A stretch of 64,000 bases of DNA from Rhizobium rhododendri (GCF_007000325.2 NZ_CP117267.1:62001-126000), one strand, 5' to 3'. Counted from the stretch's first letter, positions 26,352-36,322 are shown. The notes: a model not told the origin generated them from the sequence alone. Translations and numbers: made by a program.

Positions 26352-27047
26352 TCACGTCGCCGAAAGCTGGGTGATGCCGCCGTGCGCGCCCGACCAGGCG
26401 AGCGGTGCATCGAGAAACGCCTCGACGGCGGACAGCGTCTTCTCGTCGAAAAGCTTCTGCGCCTTGGCGACGGCAAGCACGTTGCGCCACGTGGCGATAT
26501 GATGGAAGTGCACCTTGCCGTCGGCAAACCGCAACGCCCCTTCGTCAAAAATGCCGTAGTAAAAAAGAGCAATCGCGTGGTCGACGATGCCGCCGGCAGC
26601 GCGGATCGCGTCGATGAACGTGAACATGCTGCCGCCGGCCGTTGTCAGGTCCTCGATAACCAGCACGCGCGCGCCGGCCGGCATGTCGCCCTCTATCTGG
26701 GCGTTGCGGCCATGGCCCTTGGGCTTCTTGCGGACATAGATCATCGGCAGGCCGAGGCGGTCGGCGAGCAGCGCTGCAAAGGGGATCCCGGCCGTCTCGC
26801 CGCCGGCGATGCAGTCGAACTGCTCGAACCCGGCATCGCGCAACAGCACGCTGGCAGCAAAGTCCATGACCGTCGAGCGGACGCGTGGATAGGAAAGCAG
26901 TTTGCGGCAATCGATATAGACGGGGCTGGCCATGCCCGAGGCAAATTTGTAGGGCGTCTCGGCGTTGAAATGCACAGCCTTGATTTCCCAGAGCATCTTT
27001 GCCAGAAGTTCAGCCATCACGGCGCGGTCGGGAAATGTCGTCTGCAT
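26352..27047 (-). CDS. pyrE: Orotate phosphoribosyltransferase
   Basis: PyrE joins orotate to PRPP to give OMP in pyrimidine synthesis. The 231-residue protein has the PRPP motif [17 protein letters not shown] and the orotate-side block [18 protein letters not shown]; the flexible loop lysines are in [17 protein letters not shown]. The ATG at 27047 follows GAGGAG by nine bases; a longer frame from 27095 has no SD. Another pyrimidine gene, pyrC, lies 2.6 kb away on the same strand. Confidence 0.93.
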   Translation of the reverse strand: MQTTFPDRAVMAELLAKMLWEIKAVHFNAETPYKFASGMASPVYIDCRKLLSYPRVRSTVMDFAASVLLRDAGFEQFDCIAGGETAGIPFAALLADRLGLPMIYVRKKPKGHGRNAQIEGDMPAGARVLVIEDLTTAGGSMFTFIDAIRAAGGIVDHAIALFYYGIFDEGALRFADGKVHFHHIATWRNVLAVAKAQKLFDEKTLSAVEAFLDAPLAWSGAHGGITQLSAT

Positions 27048-27407
27048 GATGCGGCTCTCCTCAGGCTTTGAACGTTGCCTGCGGCATAGCAGCAAGGCGC
27101 GGCGGTTTCCAGAAGGCGACCACGTTTACGGGCTTAAATTACGCGGAGCGCCTGTTAAAAATGAGGCCACCAGGGGAGGCTCAGACCTGTTCAAGCCGTG
27201 ATGCGGCGCCATATGGACAGCTTCGCCTCATCCACAGCGAAGTTTGTTATTAAGTAATAACTAATAAGATATATATCCTGGTCGTTTCCTTGCCATTGTG
27301 GGTTGCGGTTGAAAAATTCATTAAAATGGTTGGTATTTGCTTAGGATTGAGGTTTCTAAATTACCCTTAGTTTCCACCCGCCAAATGGGGCATGCAAGGA
27401 GACCGGA
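27048..27407. other. Intergenic region between pyrE and a GGDEF gene, with a palindrome
   Basis: 360 bases with no convincing gene; small frames here are not supported. The right half is AT-rich and holds GTTATTAAGTAATAAC (27247-27262), two 7-base arms around AG, a candidate operator 146 bases before the GGDEF start. It must contain the promoters of the divergent genes. Confidence 0.5.
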
Positions 27408-28310
27408 ATGCGCCTGCCACGATCTGCGGCACTGAAGAAATTTGGTTCGTCGCTTACGCTGAAGATCTTCTCGATCTGCTTCCTGGCGACGCATCTGCCG
27501 CTGCTGGCGCTGATCGCCTATCTGCTGACGGGCTATGAAGCGGCAGCGATGCCGATCCTCGCCACTGCACTGCTGGCGACGTTACTGGGCACGGGGCTCT
27601 GTTTTCTCTCGGTGTGGCTGTTGCTGCGGCCGCTGGAGGCTGTGACCAAAACCGTGCAGGCCTACCGGGAAACCGGTGCGGTATCGACGATCCGCAGCCA
27701 GCGCCGCGATGAAATCGGCGTCGTCGTCAACGCGGTGTCGACGCTGATTGCAGAACTGCATGCGACTCTATCCCAACTACGCCGCCAGGCGACGACCGAT
27801 GTGCTGACCGGCCTCGGCAACCGCCGCTGGCTGCGCGATATCGGCACTTCGGAACTCCAGCGCGCAGAACGCGAAAATGAGCCGGTTTGCGTCATTGTCT
27901 TCGATCTCGATCACTTCAAGACCATCAACGACGAGCATGGGCACGAGGTGGGCGACCAGGTGCTGACCGTGACCGGCGCGATCATCCAGCACAACATGCG
28001 GCCTTACGATATCGCAGCGCGTATCGGCGGCGAAGAGTTCTGCATCCTTTTGCCGCGCACCGACACCGCGCAGGCGATTGCCATTGCCGAACGTTTGCGA
28101 AGGGAGCTGGCAACCCGGGCGGTCGGCCCCGTGCCCGCCGGGCGGATTACCGCTAGCTTCGGCGTCTACTGCGGCGATCCGACCACCGAGACACTGAAAA
28201 CGATGATGATGGCAGCCGACCGCAAATTGTATGCGGCTAAGAACGGCGGACGTAATGCCGTTCACTGGGATACCGCCAGGCCTGTCGCGGAAGTCGCAGT
28301 CAGGCAGTAG
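27408..28310 (+). CDS. Membrane-bound diguanylate cyclase (GGDEF domain)
   Basis: A 300-residue protein with two membrane segments (about residues 19-39 and 47-72), a short HAMP-like linker (RPLEAVTKTVQAYRE), and a GGDEF domain. The active site reads RIGGEEFCILLPRT and the metal/nucleotide site FDLDHFKTINDEHGHEVGD, so cyclic-di-GMP synthesis is expected. No RxxD inhibitory site is seen five residues before GGEEF. There is almost no periplasmic domain, so any signal is sensed in the membrane. GGAGACCGG precedes the ATG. Its 3' end overlaps the next, convergent, GGDEF gene by 11 bases. Confidence 0.92.
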   Translation: MRLPRSAALKKFGSSLTLKIFSICFLATHLPLLALIAYLLTGYEAAAMPILATALLATLLGTGLCFLSVWLLLRPLEAVTKTVQAYRETGAVSTIRSQRRDEIGVVVNAVSTLIAELHATLSQLRRQATTDVLTGLGNRRWLRDIGTSELQRAERENEPVCVIVFDLDHFKTINDEHGHEVGDQVLTVTGAIIQHNMRPYDIAARIGGEEFCILLPRTDTAQAIAIAERLRRELATRAVGPVPAGRITASFGVYCGDPTTETLKTMMMAADRKLYAAKNGGRNAVHWDTARPVAEVAVRQ

Positions 28311-29496
28311 CGGATTCAGTTTCCGGTGGATTTTCCGTCTCGCTCGTGACGACATGAAGATACTCAGCGGTCTCCACGCGGTTTCGGCCGTTACGTTTCG
28401 CGGCATAAAGCGCCCGGTCGGCAGCCTGGAGGACGCCTTCGAAATCGGCTCCCTCGTTTGAGCCGAAGGCGATGCCGGCACTGACGGTACATTTGACGGT
28501 CTTGCCTTCGAAGGAAAAGGAGCGTGCCGCAAAACACTCGCGTATGCGGTCGGCGATCTGTTCGGCCCGGCCGGGCATGACATTGTCGAGCACCAGCGTG
28601 AATTCCTCGCCGCCGAGACGGGCCACGACGTCGTAGGCCCTGAGATTGGTGACGAGTTCTTCGGCGAACAATTTGAGAACGGCATCTCCTGCCGCATGGC
28701 CAAATTCGTCATTGACCGCCTTGAACCGATCGATGTCGAAGATAACAGCGGCCATCACAGTCGAAAAGCTCCTGTTTCCGCAACGATCGAACAGCGCCCT
28801 GCGGTTCATCAGACCCGTCAGCTGGTCCGTCATGGCATCCGACCGGTGACGGGTCGCCTGGCGCCACTGATGGAGGGCCAGCGACAGGGCGCCGATTCCC
28901 GTCATGGCAGCGATGGCAACCGCGATGCTGAGGTTTTCCGCCCAGTTTTGAGGCGCCTTGCCAATCACCATCTTGCCGTCGGAGATGAGGACGGCGGAGC
29001 AGAGCACGAAGGTGAACGCGGTCAGGAGGTAGAGAGTCGTGATACCGTAGATCGGAGCGGGCGCCTCGGCGCGGCCGAGCCAATATTCATAAGCTGTGGC
29101 TGACAGCATCGCAGCGATGACGAGATTGTAGACGATGAAGGCCAGCCCGTCATAACCGAGCAACATCGGCGGCACGCTTATGGCCAGCCCCAGGACAGTA
29201 CCGGCGACGATCCTGACGGGAGACAGGCGATCCTTCCTGAACTGGTAGCCTGCCGCCCAGATGACGGAGAAACCGGAGAGAGCGATGGTGAAGGAGACGA
29301 TCGCGAGGCTCATCGTCGGATGAGCTACATAGAAGCTGTAACAGCAGATCGCTGCGACGACCAACAGCAACCCAATGGCGCAGGTTAGGAGGAATGTTTC
29401 AGGTCGGCGGTTGAGCCAGCTACCCAGCAACGTCACCGCAAGGCAAAACGTCGATGCACCCAGCGCGATCAGAAGAGAATTATAGTCGAGCATCAT
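28300..29496 (-). CDS. Diguanylate cyclase with N-terminal multi-helix membrane domain
   Basis: A 398-residue protein with about six to seven membrane segments in residues 1-225, then a GGDEF domain with FDIDRFKAVNDEFGHAAGD and RLGGEEFTLVLDN. The intact GGEEF predicts cyclic-di-GMP synthesis; again no inhibitory RxxD is apparent. The N-terminal domain resembles the integral-membrane sensor of several rhizobial cyclases. It is convergent with the first cyclase with 11 bases of 3' overlap, and is transcribed away from pyrC's neighbourhood on its own. Confidence 0.9.
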   Translation of the reverse strand: MMLDYNSLLIALGASTFCLAVTLLGSWLNRRPETFLLTCAIGLLLVVAAICCYSFYVAHPTMSLAIVSFTIALSGFSVIWAAGYQFRKDRLSPVRIVAGTVLGLAISVPPMLLGYDGLAFIVYNLVIAAMLSATAYEYWLGRAEAPAPIYGITTLYLLTAFTFVLCSAVLISDGKMVIGKAPQNWAENLSIAVAIAAMTGIGALSLALHQWRQATRHRSDAMTDQLTGLMNRRALFDRCGNRSFSTVMAAVIFDIDRFKAVNDEFGHAAGDAVLKLFAEELVTNLRAYDVVARLGGEEFTLVLDNVMPGRAEQIADRIRECFAARSFSFEGKTVKCTVSAGIAFGSNEGADFEGVLQAADRALYAAKRNGRNRVETAEYLHVVTSETENPPETESATA

Positions 29497-29639
29497 GCCG
29501 TCTCTCTACGGGTTCATTCCGCGATGCATGGTATCAGCGCGAGACTATTCTGACATAGGTATCCAATCGGTTACCATCATGCGCAAAAAGCCTGGTTTTG
29601 TCGCATGAAGGCATGTCCAATGACGGACATTATAGCTGC

Positions 29640-30680
29640 CTAAGGTTCGACGGCCCAATGCAGCGGGAACATCGGGTCGAAAACTGTCACTGGACCCGCT
29701 CCCGTCTCTATTTTCTCCGGAAACGCAATCGATTCGACCCGGCGGACCAGCGTCATCGTCTCCGTATTCGGCTGCAGTCCATACCATGCCGGTCCGTTCA
29801 GCGACACGAAGGCCTCCAGCTTGTCGAGTGCGCCTTCCTGTTCGAAGACATGCGCAAGGCAGCTCATCGTGTTGATCGAGGTGTAGATGCCGGCGCAGCC
29901 GCAGGCACATTCCTTGAGCGGGTCGACATGGGGCGCGGAGTCGGTACCAAGGAAAAACCGATGGTCGCCGCTTGTCGCTGCCGCCCGCAAAGCCAGCCGA
30001 TGGCTCTCGCGCTTGGCGACCGGCAGACAATAATAGTGCGGCCGGATACCGCCGACGAGGATGGCGTTGCGGTTGATGATCAGGTGGTGGGTGGTGATCG
30101 TCCCGGCCAGGTTGGCGGTTGCCGACTTGATATAGTCGATCCCGTCGGAGGTGGTGACATGCTCCATCGTCACCTTCAGTTCGGGCAGGCGCTGGCGCAG
30201 CGGATCGAGAACTGTCTCGATGAACACCGCCTCACGATCGAATATATCGACGTCGGCAGCCGTTACCTCACCGTGGACGCAGAGTGGCAGGCCAATCTTC
30301 GCCATACGCTCCAGCACCGGCATCGCCTTGTTGAAATCGCGCACTCCACCATGCGAGTTTGTCGTGGCGCCCGCCGGGTAAAGTTTTACGGCAGTGATCA
30401 GGCCGCTGTTCTTGCCCTCCTCGACATCGTCGGGGCTGGTGTGTTCGGTGAGATAAAGCGTCATCAGTGGCTGGAAGCTGTCGCCCTCCGGCAACGCCGC
30501 CATGATCCGTTCCCGGTAGGCTATTGCATCGGCAGTGGTCACCACTGGCGGTACGAGATTGGGCATGATGATGGCGCGGGCGAAGTGGCGGCTGCTGTCT
30601 CCGATCACGCCCTCCATCATTGCACCGTCGCGAAGGTGCAGATGCCAGTCGTCGGGGCGGCGGATGGTAAGCTTTTGCAT
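29640..30680 (-). CDS. pyrC: Dihydroorotase (class II, PyrC type)
   Basis: PyrC closes carbamoyl-aspartate to dihydroorotate in pyrimidine synthesis. The 346-residue protein is of the E. coli type. Zinc ligands are seen in [10 protein letters not shown] (residues 11-19), the carbamylated lysine in [12 protein letters not shown], His in LCVHGEVT and VTMEHVTT, and Asp in [20 protein letters not shown] precedes the ATG. It follows frcK on the same strand after about 100 bases, a neighbour order typical of rhizobia. Confidence 0.95.
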   Translation of the reverse strand: MQKLTIRRPDDWHLHLRDGAMMEGVIGDSSRHFARAIIMPNLVPPVVTTADAIAYRERIMAALPEGDSFQPLMTLYLTEHTSPDDVEEGKNSGLITAVKLYPAGATTNSHGGVRDFNKAMPVLERMAKIGLPLCVHGEVTAADVDIFDREAVFIETVLDPLRQRLPELKVTMEHVTTSDGIDYIKSATANLAGTITTHHLIINRNAILVGGIRPHYYCLPVAKRESHRLALRAAATSGDHRFFLGTDSAPHVDPLKECACGCAGIYTSINTMSCLAHVFEQEGALDKLEAFVSLNGPAWYGLQPNTETMTLVRRVESIAFPEKIETGAGPVTVFDPMFPLHWAVEP

Positions 30681-30777
30681 CGATGTCTCCCGGAGGCGGG
30701 CTTATGGCGTCGCGCCGGGATAACATTCATGCACCGCCGATGACAACTGTCTTCGTCAAGGTGCTGCCAAGTAGGTA

Positions 30778-31404
30778 TCAGGCGATTTCCAGCGTCACGT
30801 CTGCCGGGCGCCTGTTGCCGAGGATCAGCCGGCCGTTCGGCAGGTCGTTGTCGTAGACCTTCGCGTGGGCTTCCTCTTCGCTCAGCTTATAGCCGCGCCA
30901 GCGCGCCCAGAGGCGCTCCTCCAGCACTTCCATCGGCGGCGCCATCAGGATCGAAAAATCGAACATGCCCTCCAGTTCAGCCCATTTTCCCTGGCTGAAC
31001 AGGAGATAGTTGCCCTCGACGATGATGAAGCGATGATCGGGCGAGACAACGCGGGCGGAGGCGATCGCCAGTTCGCGCGACCGGTCGAAGACCGGCACGA
31101 GAACTTCCTGGTCGCCAGGCCGTACGGCCTTGACGATGTCGAGGAAGGCGCGCACGTCGAAAGTTTCCGGCGTGCCTTTGCGGGCAAGCTGGCCCCGGGC
31201 GATCAGGATGGCGTTGTCCATGTGGAAACCGTCCATCGGCAGCACTTCGGCGCTTTCGCCGCGTGCTTTGAGTGCATCGGCCAGGTTATCGGCCAGCGTC
31301 GATTTGCCGGCCCCGGGAGGACCGGCAATCGCCACCATGAACCGCTTGACCGATCCAGCCCTGTCGATGATCTGGCCGGCCATGTCCTCGACAGTCGGGC
31401 TCAT
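30778..31404 (-). CDS. frcK: Fructose transport system kinase FrcK
   Basis: A 208-residue P-loop kinase related to uridine kinase and pantothenate kinase. Walker A reads AGPPGAGKSTLAD near residues 27-39, followed by PMDGFHMDN and a VEGNYLLF block. It overlaps frcA by four bases (ATGA at 31401-31404) as the last gene of frcBCAK. FrcK is the assigned name of this gene in the Sinorhizobium meliloti fructose operon; its substrate has not been settled, and fructose transport itself does not require it. Confidence 0.9.
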   Translation of the reverse strand: MSPTVEDMAGQIIDRAGSVKRFMVAIAGPPGAGKSTLADNLADALKARGESAEVLPMDGFHMDNAILIARGQLARKGTPETFDVRAFLDIVKAVRPGDQEVLVPVFDRSRELAIASARVVSPDHRFIIVEGNYLLFSQGKWAELEGMFDFSILMAPPMEVLEERLWARWRGYKLSEEEAHAKVYDNDLPNGRLILGNRRPADVTLEIA

Positions 31405-32183
31405 GCAGCGACGGTCTCGGCGGGCACGCCCTTGGCGCCTGTCATGAAGGCAACGGCGTCGGACATCGAGTAGTCCTTCGGGTTGATGACCGTCAGGCGC
31501 TTGCCAAGCCTATGGATGTGGATGCGATCGGCCACTTCGAAGACATGCGGCATGTTGTGGGAGATCAGAACGATCGGAATGCCGCGTGACCGCACGTCGA
31601 GGATCAGTTCGAGAACGCGACGACTTTCCTTGACGCCGAGCGCTGCCGTCGGTTCATCGAGGATGATGACCTTTGATCCAAAAGCTGCAGCGCGCGCCAC
31701 GGCCACGCCCTGGCGCTGGCCGCCGGAGAGGGTTTCGACGGTCTGGTTGATATTCTGGATCGTCATGAGCCCGAGTTCCGAAAGCTTGTCGCGGGCCTTG
31801 GTCTCCATGGCCGGCCGGTCAAGCATGCGAAACACGCTGCCGAGAATGCCAGGCTTGCGGATCTCGCGACCGAGGAACATGTTGTCTGCGATCGAAAGCG
31901 CCGGCGAAAGAGCCAGGTTCTGGTAGACCGTCTCGATGCCGGCTTCGCGGGCCTCGAGCGGCGACTTGAACTGAACCACACGGCCTTCCAGCTTGATCTC
32001 GCCTTCGTCGACGATAGTAGCTCCGGAAATGGCCTTGATGAGCGACGACTTGCCGGCGCCGTTATCGCCGATGACCGCCAGGATCTCGCCCGGATAAAGG
32101 TCGAAGTCGGCATGGTCGAGGGCGGTTACGCGGCCGTAGCGCTTGACGAGGCCACGGGCGGTGAGAATGGGTTGAGCGGCCAT
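31401..32183 (-). CDS. frcA: Fructose ABC transporter, ATP-binding protein
   Basis: A 260-residue ATPase with one nucleotide-binding domain, unlike the double-domain RbsA type. Walker A is GDNGAGKSS (39-47), the signature is LSGGQRQGVAVARA near 140-153, and Walker B IILDEPTAALG. It drives uptake of fructose, and of ribose and mannose to lesser extent, in the rhizobial system. The gene is one base after frcC (stop 32185) and overlaps frcK. Confidence 0.93.
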   Translation of the reverse strand: MAAQPILTARGLVKRYGRVTALDHADFDLYPGEILAVIGDNGAGKSSLIKAISGATIVDEGEIKLEGRVVQFKSPLEAREAGIETVYQNLALSPALSIADNMFLGREIRKPGILGSVFRMLDRPAMETKARDKLSELGLMTIQNINQTVETLSGGQRQGVAVARAAAFGSKVIILDEPTAALGVKESRRVLELILDVRSRGIPIVLISHNMPHVFEVADRIHIHRLGKRLTVINPKDYSMSDAVAFMTGAKGVPAETVAA

Positions 32184-32184
32184 G

Positions 32185-33249
32185 TTACACCGAAACCTTT
32201 CTGATCCACTGATCGATGGCGACAGCGGCGATGATGAGAACGCCGGTGAGCAGAACTTTCCATTGCGGATCGGCGCCGAGCATGTTGAGGCCCATCGATA
32301 CGACGCCGACGATCATTGCGCCAAACAGCGTTCCGAGGATGGAACCACGGCCGCCGAACAGCGAGATACCGCCGATAACGGTTGCCGTGATGGCCTGTAG
32401 GTTGAAGTCGGTGACGGCCGAAGACGGGGAAACCGAACCATTGCGGCCGATCGACACCCATGCTGCAAGCCCTGCGATGACGCCGGAGATTGCGTAGACT
32501 GTGAGGAGAACTTTCTTGGTCTGGATGCCGGCAAGCTTCGCAGCCTCGGGATCATCGCCGACCGCATAGACATGGCGGCCCCAGGCCGTGTGGTTCAGCA
32601 CATACCAGAGCAGGATAACCAGCAGCACCATGGCAACAACGCCGAGCGTCAGGACCGCGCTGCCGAGCTTGAAGCTGACGGCAAAGAGATGCAGCAGGGG
32701 CGCCTTGTCCTGGACATCCGTGTCGCGAATGGTCTCGTTGGCCGAATAGATGAAATTCGTCGCCATCACGATGTTCCATGTGCCGAGCGTCACGATAAAC
32801 GGCGGAAGCTTCATGTAGGCGACGAGGAGGCCGTTGAGCAGTCCGCAGACGCCGCCGGCAAACATGCCTGCCACAACCGCAATCGGTGTTGGCAAGCCAT
32901 AGGTAATGGCAAAATTACCCATGATGACTGAAGAGATGACCATGATGACGCCGATCGACAGGTCGATACCCGCCGTCAGGATCACCAGCGTCTGGGCGGC
33001 ACCGAGAATGCCGACGATGGCAATCTGCTGCAGGATGAGCGTCAGAGTGTAGGACGAAAAGAACCGTCCGCCGATCGCCAGTCCGAAAACCACGATGGCA
33101 AGCACGAGAACGATCAGCGGCACGGCCGCAGGCGTCGAATGCAAAAAGTGCTGGGCGCGCTTCAAAAGGGAAAGTTTTTCATTCTCGAAGGAGACGACAT
33201 TCTTGTCGCTGTCGTCGAGAACACGTTCGAATTCCTGTGCTCCGGTCAT
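32185..33249 (-). CDS. frcC: Fructose ABC transporter, permease
   Basis: A 354-residue membrane protein of the CUT2 (RbsC) family with about ten segments. The family blocks ILTAGIDLSIGVIMVISSV and SLFGGRGSILGTLFGAMIVG are present. An N-terminal soluble stretch of about 30 residues (QEFERVLDDSDKN) precedes the first segment. I chose the ATG at 33249 because GAGGAGGAAAT lies directly before it; a longer frame from 33270 has no SD. It is separated from frcB by 143 bases with a strong stem-loop. Confidence 0.93.
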   Translation of the reverse strand: MTGAQEFERVLDDSDKNVVSFENEKLSLLKRAQHFLHSTPAAVPLIVLVLAIVVFGLAIGGRFFSSYTLTLILQQIAIVGILGAAQTLVILTAGIDLSIGVIMVISSVIMGNFAITYGLPTPIAVVAGMFAGGVCGLLNGLLVAYMKLPPFIVTLGTWNIVMATNFIYSANETIRDTDVQDKAPLLHLFAVSFKLGSAVLTLGVVAMVLLVILLWYVLNHTAWGRHVYAVGDDPEAAKLAGIQTKKVLLTVYAISGVIAGLAAWVSIGRNGSVSPSSAVTDFNLQAITATVIGGISLFGGRGSILGTLFGAMIVGVVSMGLNMLGADPQWKVLLTGVLIIAAVAIDQWIRKVSV

Positions 33250-33347
33250 ATTTCCTCCTCTGCGCGCCAAACGGCGCAGAAAGCCTCACCAATGTCTCCG
33301 GGCGTGATGCCGGCAGGCGGCGAACGTTCGTTGGCTAGTTACGAAAT

Positions 33348-33373
33348 TCCGGCCGGGGCTGACCCCGGCCGGA
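33348..33373 (-). promoter_or_regulatory. Intercistronic stem-loop between frcB and frcC
   Basis: TCCGGCCGGGG and CCCCGGCCGGA form 11 perfect pairs with loop CTGA, 20 bases after the frcB stop, with no T-run. Such loops after a binding-protein gene usually stop 3' exonucleases and raise its level relative to the permease. Confidence 0.8.
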
Positions 33374-33392
33374 TGAAGATGTCAGACGAATA

Positions 33393-34418
33393 TCAGCCCC
33401 AGCACTTCGCAGTGCCTTCCTTGACGTCGATCGACGGTACGCCGTTAACCGGCTTGTCCGTGACGAGCGAGACGCCAGTGTCGAAGAATGCCTTGCCAGG
33501 TGTCGGCTTCGGCTTTTCGCCCGTGTCGGCGAACTTCTTGATGGCTTCGACGCCCATGGCTGCCATCATCAGCGGGTACTGCTGCGATGTCGCTCCGATG
33601 ACGCCTTCCTTGACGGACTTGACGCCCGGGCAACCGCCGTCGACGGAGACGATCAGCACGTCTTTTTCCATGCCGACAGCCTTCAGTGCCTGGTAGGCGC
33701 CGACTGCAGCAGGCTCGTTGATCGTGTGGATGACGTTGATCCCTGGATCCTTCTGGAGAAGGTTTTCCATGGCTTTGCGGCCGCCTTCTTCATTGCCGTT
33801 GGTCACGTCGTGACCGACGATGCGCGGATCGGTTTCGTCGCCGATCTTGTTCGGGTCCTTGGGATCGATGCCGAAGCCAATCATGAAGCCCTGGTCGCGC
33901 AGGACGTCGACGGAAGGCTGCGATGGCGTCAGGTCGAGGAAGCCGACCTTTGCGGTCTTGGCCTTGTCGCCCATGGTGCCCTTGGCCCATTCGCCGACGA
34001 GCTTGCCGGCAAGCAGGTTGTCGGTGGCAAAGGTTGCGTCGGCAGCATCGGCTGGCTCAAGCGGAGTGTCGAGCGCGATGACAACGAGCCCGGCGTCGCG
34101 AGCCTTCTTGACCGAGGAAACGATGCCCTTGGTGTCCGATGCAGTGATCAGGATGCCCTTTGCGCCGCTGGCAATGCAGCTCTCGATGGCCGCAACCTGG
34201 CTTTCGCTGTCGCCGTCGATCTTGCCGGCATAAGCCTTCAGGGTAACGCCGAGTTCCTTGGCCTTGGCCGTGGCGCCTTCCTTCATCTTGACGAAGAACG
34301 GATTGGTGTCGGTCTTGGTGATGAGGCAGACAGTCGTGTCGGCGGCATTTGCCGGCATGGCGAAGACGACGCCAAGAGCAAGTCCGGCGAGCGCTGCAGT
34401 GATAACGGATTTCTTCAT
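33393..34418 (-). CDS. frcB: Fructose ABC transporter, periplasmic binding protein
   Basis: A 341-residue protein of the RbsB/XylF-type sugar-binding family. The signal peptide is [20 protein letters not shown] with cleavage near ANA-ADT. The mature part begins [20 protein letters not shown], the standard start of the first lobe; [20 protein letters not shown] and VSVDGGCPG follow. It is the first gene of frcBCAK, served by a TTGACA-17-TTTAAA promoter about 120 bases upstream and divergent from the regulator frcR. Confidence 0.95.
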   Translation of the reverse strand: MKKSVITAALAGLALGVVFAMPANAADTTVCLITKTDTNPFFVKMKEGATAKAKELGVTLKAYAGKIDGDSESQVAAIESCIASGAKGILITASDTKGIVSSVKKARDAGLVVIALDTPLEPADAADATFATDNLLAGKLVGEWAKGTMGDKAKTAKVGFLDLTPSQPSVDVLRDQGFMIGFGIDPKDPNKIGDETDPRIVGHDVTNGNEEGGRKAMENLLQKDPGINVIHTINEPAAVGAYQALKAVGMEKDVLIVSVDGGCPGVKSVKEGVIGATSQQYPLMMAAMGVEAIKKFADTGEKPKPTPGKAFFDTGVSLVTDKPVNGVPSIDVKEGTAKCWG

Positions 34419-34539
34419 GCGATCCTCCCAGGATGTGAACAGGCCGGCCCAAACAGGGTCCGGGATGCAGTTGCGGCAAATGCTTTAAATTTGATCTGCA
34501 CGCTTCCTCCAAAGCCGTGCCGCGCCTCCATATCGGCGA

Positions 34540-34595
34540 TTTAAAGCGGAAAGGTCGCGCCCTGTCAATAAATAAATCCAATTGAATTATTAATC
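34540..34595 (-). promoter_or_regulatory. frcB promoter with possible FrcR operator
   Basis: On the minus strand TTGACA (34568-34563), 17 bases, then TTTAAA (34545-34540): a near-ideal sigma-70 promoter. Directly upstream of the -35, 34569-34595 is very AT-rich and contains an imperfect inverted repeat centred on CCAATTG, a good place for the ROK regulator FrcR to bind. Promoter elements are seen; the operator is inferred. Confidence 0.6.
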
Positions 34596-34650
34596 GACTG
34601 TGGCATGATGCTGAAAAATGAGGCATGGCCATTACGGGAGGAGTCGGCCG

Positions 34651-35898
34651 ATGTCATCCGTGGAAGATCCGGCAAGCACATTGCCGTCGTCATACAATCT
34701 GGAAGCCAGCGGCGGAGCCAATCAGGTTCGCGTCCGCGCCTACAATGAGCGGCTGGTGCTGTCGCTTGTGCGCCGCCACGGAGCACTTTCGAAGGCCGAC
34801 ATCGCCCGGCGGACAGGTTTGTCGGCCCAGACCGTATCGGTGATCATGCGGGTGCTGGAAAAGGAAGGCTTGCTCTTGCGTGACGAGCCGGTACGCGGCC
34901 GTGTCGGCCAGCCCTCGACGCCGATGCGTCTCAACGCCGATGCCGTCCTCTCCTTCGGCGTCAAGATCGGCCGGCGCAGTGCCGATCTCGTGTTGATGGA
35001 TTTCGTCGGAAACATCCGCAAGCAACTCCACCAGACCTACGCCTATCCGTTGCCGCACGAGATAATCGAGTTCGTCACGCGCGGTATTCGCCAGATCGAA
35101 GGCGAGATGAGTGCCAAAGAACGCGGCAATATTGCCGGGATCGGCATAGCCGCACCCTTTGAACTCTGGAGCTGGGCCGAAGAAGTCGGGGCTCCCGATG
35201 GTGCGATGGAGGTCTGGCGCGGCTTCGACCTGCAGATCGAGGTCGGCGCGCGCGTATCGCATCCGGTCTATCTGCAGAACGATGCCACCAGTGCCTGTGG
35301 AGCGGAACTGGTTTTCGGCGCCGGCGCCCGCTATCCGGATTTCGTCTACATGTTCATCGGCTCGTTCATCGGCGGCGGCATCGTCCTCAATTCGTCGATC
35401 TTCGTCGGTCGTACCGGCACAGCCGGCGCCATCGGACCGCTGCCCGTGCGCGATCGCCACGGTGAGACGCGCCAGCTGCTGAAGATTGCTTCGATCTTCG
35501 TGCTCGAAAATCTCCTGCGCGAGCATGGCATCGATCCGCAGCCGCTGTGGTATTCCGCCAACGACTGGATCGATTTCGGGCCGCCGCTCGAGATCTGGAT
35601 CCAGGATACGGCCGCAGCCCTGGCGCAGGCCATCGTCGCCGCGGCATCGATCATCGATTTCAGTGCTGCGGTGATCGACGGCGGGTTCCCCGATTGGGTC
35701 CGCCAGCGCGTTGTCCAGGCCACCATCAAGGCTGCTGCCGAACTCGACTTGCAGGGCGTCGTGATGCCCGAAATCGTCGAGGGGTCGGTCGGCACCCAGG
35801 CACGCGCCATCGGTGGCGCCAGTCTGCCGATCTTTGCCCGCTATCTCATAGACCAGAACATTCTCTTCAAGGAAATTGACAATGCTGAAGCACATTGA
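34651..35898 (+). CDS. frcR: ROK family transcriptional regulator of the fructose operon
   Basis: A 415-residue protein with an N-terminal winged helix (HGALSKADIARRTGLSAQTV near residues 38-57) and a C-terminal ROK sugar-kinase-like domain (QNDATSACGAELVFGAGARY and IGSFIGGGIVLNSSIF). The ROK zinc cluster Cys residues are not obvious. It is divergent from frcB, the position of FrcR, and should repress frcBCAK until a sugar or sugar phosphate binds. GGGAGGAG lies eight bases before ATG 34651. The next gene overlaps its 3' end. Confidence 0.9.
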   Translation: MSSVEDPASTLPSSYNLEASGGANQVRVRAYNERLVLSLVRRHGALSKADIARRTGLSAQTVSVIMRVLEKEGLLLRDEPVRGRVGQPSTPMRLNADAVLSFGVKIGRRSADLVLMDFVGNIRKQLHQTYAYPLPHEIIEFVTRGIRQIEGEMSAKERGNIAGIGIAAPFELWSWAEEVGAPDGAMEVWRGFDLQIEVGARVSHPVYLQNDATSACGAELVFGAGARYPDFVYMFIGSFIGGGIVLNSSIFVGRTGTAGAIGPLPVRDRHGETRQLLKIASIFVLENLLREHGIDPQPLWYSANDWIDFGPPLEIWIQDTAAALAQAIVAAASIIDFSAAVIDGGFPDWVRQRVVQATIKAAAELDLQGVVMPEIVEGSVGTQARAIGGASLPIFARYLIDQNILFKEIDNAEAH

Positions 35899-36313
35899 CC
35901 CGCTGCTGAGCCCGGAACTTCTCTTCGCCCTCAGGGCCATGGGACATGGCGACGAAATCGCGCTGGTGGACGGGAATTATCCCGGCCTGACCGACGCGCG
36001 CCGCCTCATCCGCCTCGATGGTCATGGCGTGATTGCCGTGCTGAATGCTGTTCTGAGCGTCCTGCCGATAGACGAATTCGTCGACGAAGCCATCTTCCGC
36101 GCCACCGTCAAGCAGGACCGCGACACCCTCGATCCAGTCCACCGGGAGATGGTCGAATGCTGCGCCCGGCACGTGCCGGACATCAAGGTCGTGCCATTGC
36201 TGCCCGCCGATTTCTACGCTCGCGTCAAAGGCGCCCACGCCCTTATCCAGACAAGCGAACCTCGGCTCTACGGCAATATCATCCTGCGCAAGGGTGTTAT
36301 TTACCCGGCTTAA
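35882..36313 (+). CDS. RbsD/FucU family sugar mutarotase
   Basis: A 143-residue protein of the RbsD/FucU family, which interconverts anomers of sugars such as ribose or fucose. Family blocks are LLFALRAMGHGDEIALVDGN and the C-terminal RLYGNIILRKGVIYP; the catalytic His is in GHGDE. The start ATG 35882 lies inside the end of frcR (overlap 17 bases) with AAGGAA as SD, so the two are translationally linked. Its place suggests that it supplies the anomer needed by the fructose system; that is inference. Confidence 0.9.
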   Translation: MLKHIDPLLSPELLFALRAMGHGDEIALVDGNYPGLTDARRLIRLDGHGVIAVLNAVLSVLPIDEFVDEAIFRATVKQDRDTLDPVHREMVECCARHVPDIKVVPLLPADFYARVKGAHALIQTSEPRLYGNIILRKGVIYPA

Positions 36314-36322
36314 GAAATCTCT

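Noticed and set aside
25314..27071. 585-codon plus-strand frame spanning the fructokinase and pyrE genes
   Set aside because: Covers two clear minus-strand genes and reads as composition-driven sequence.
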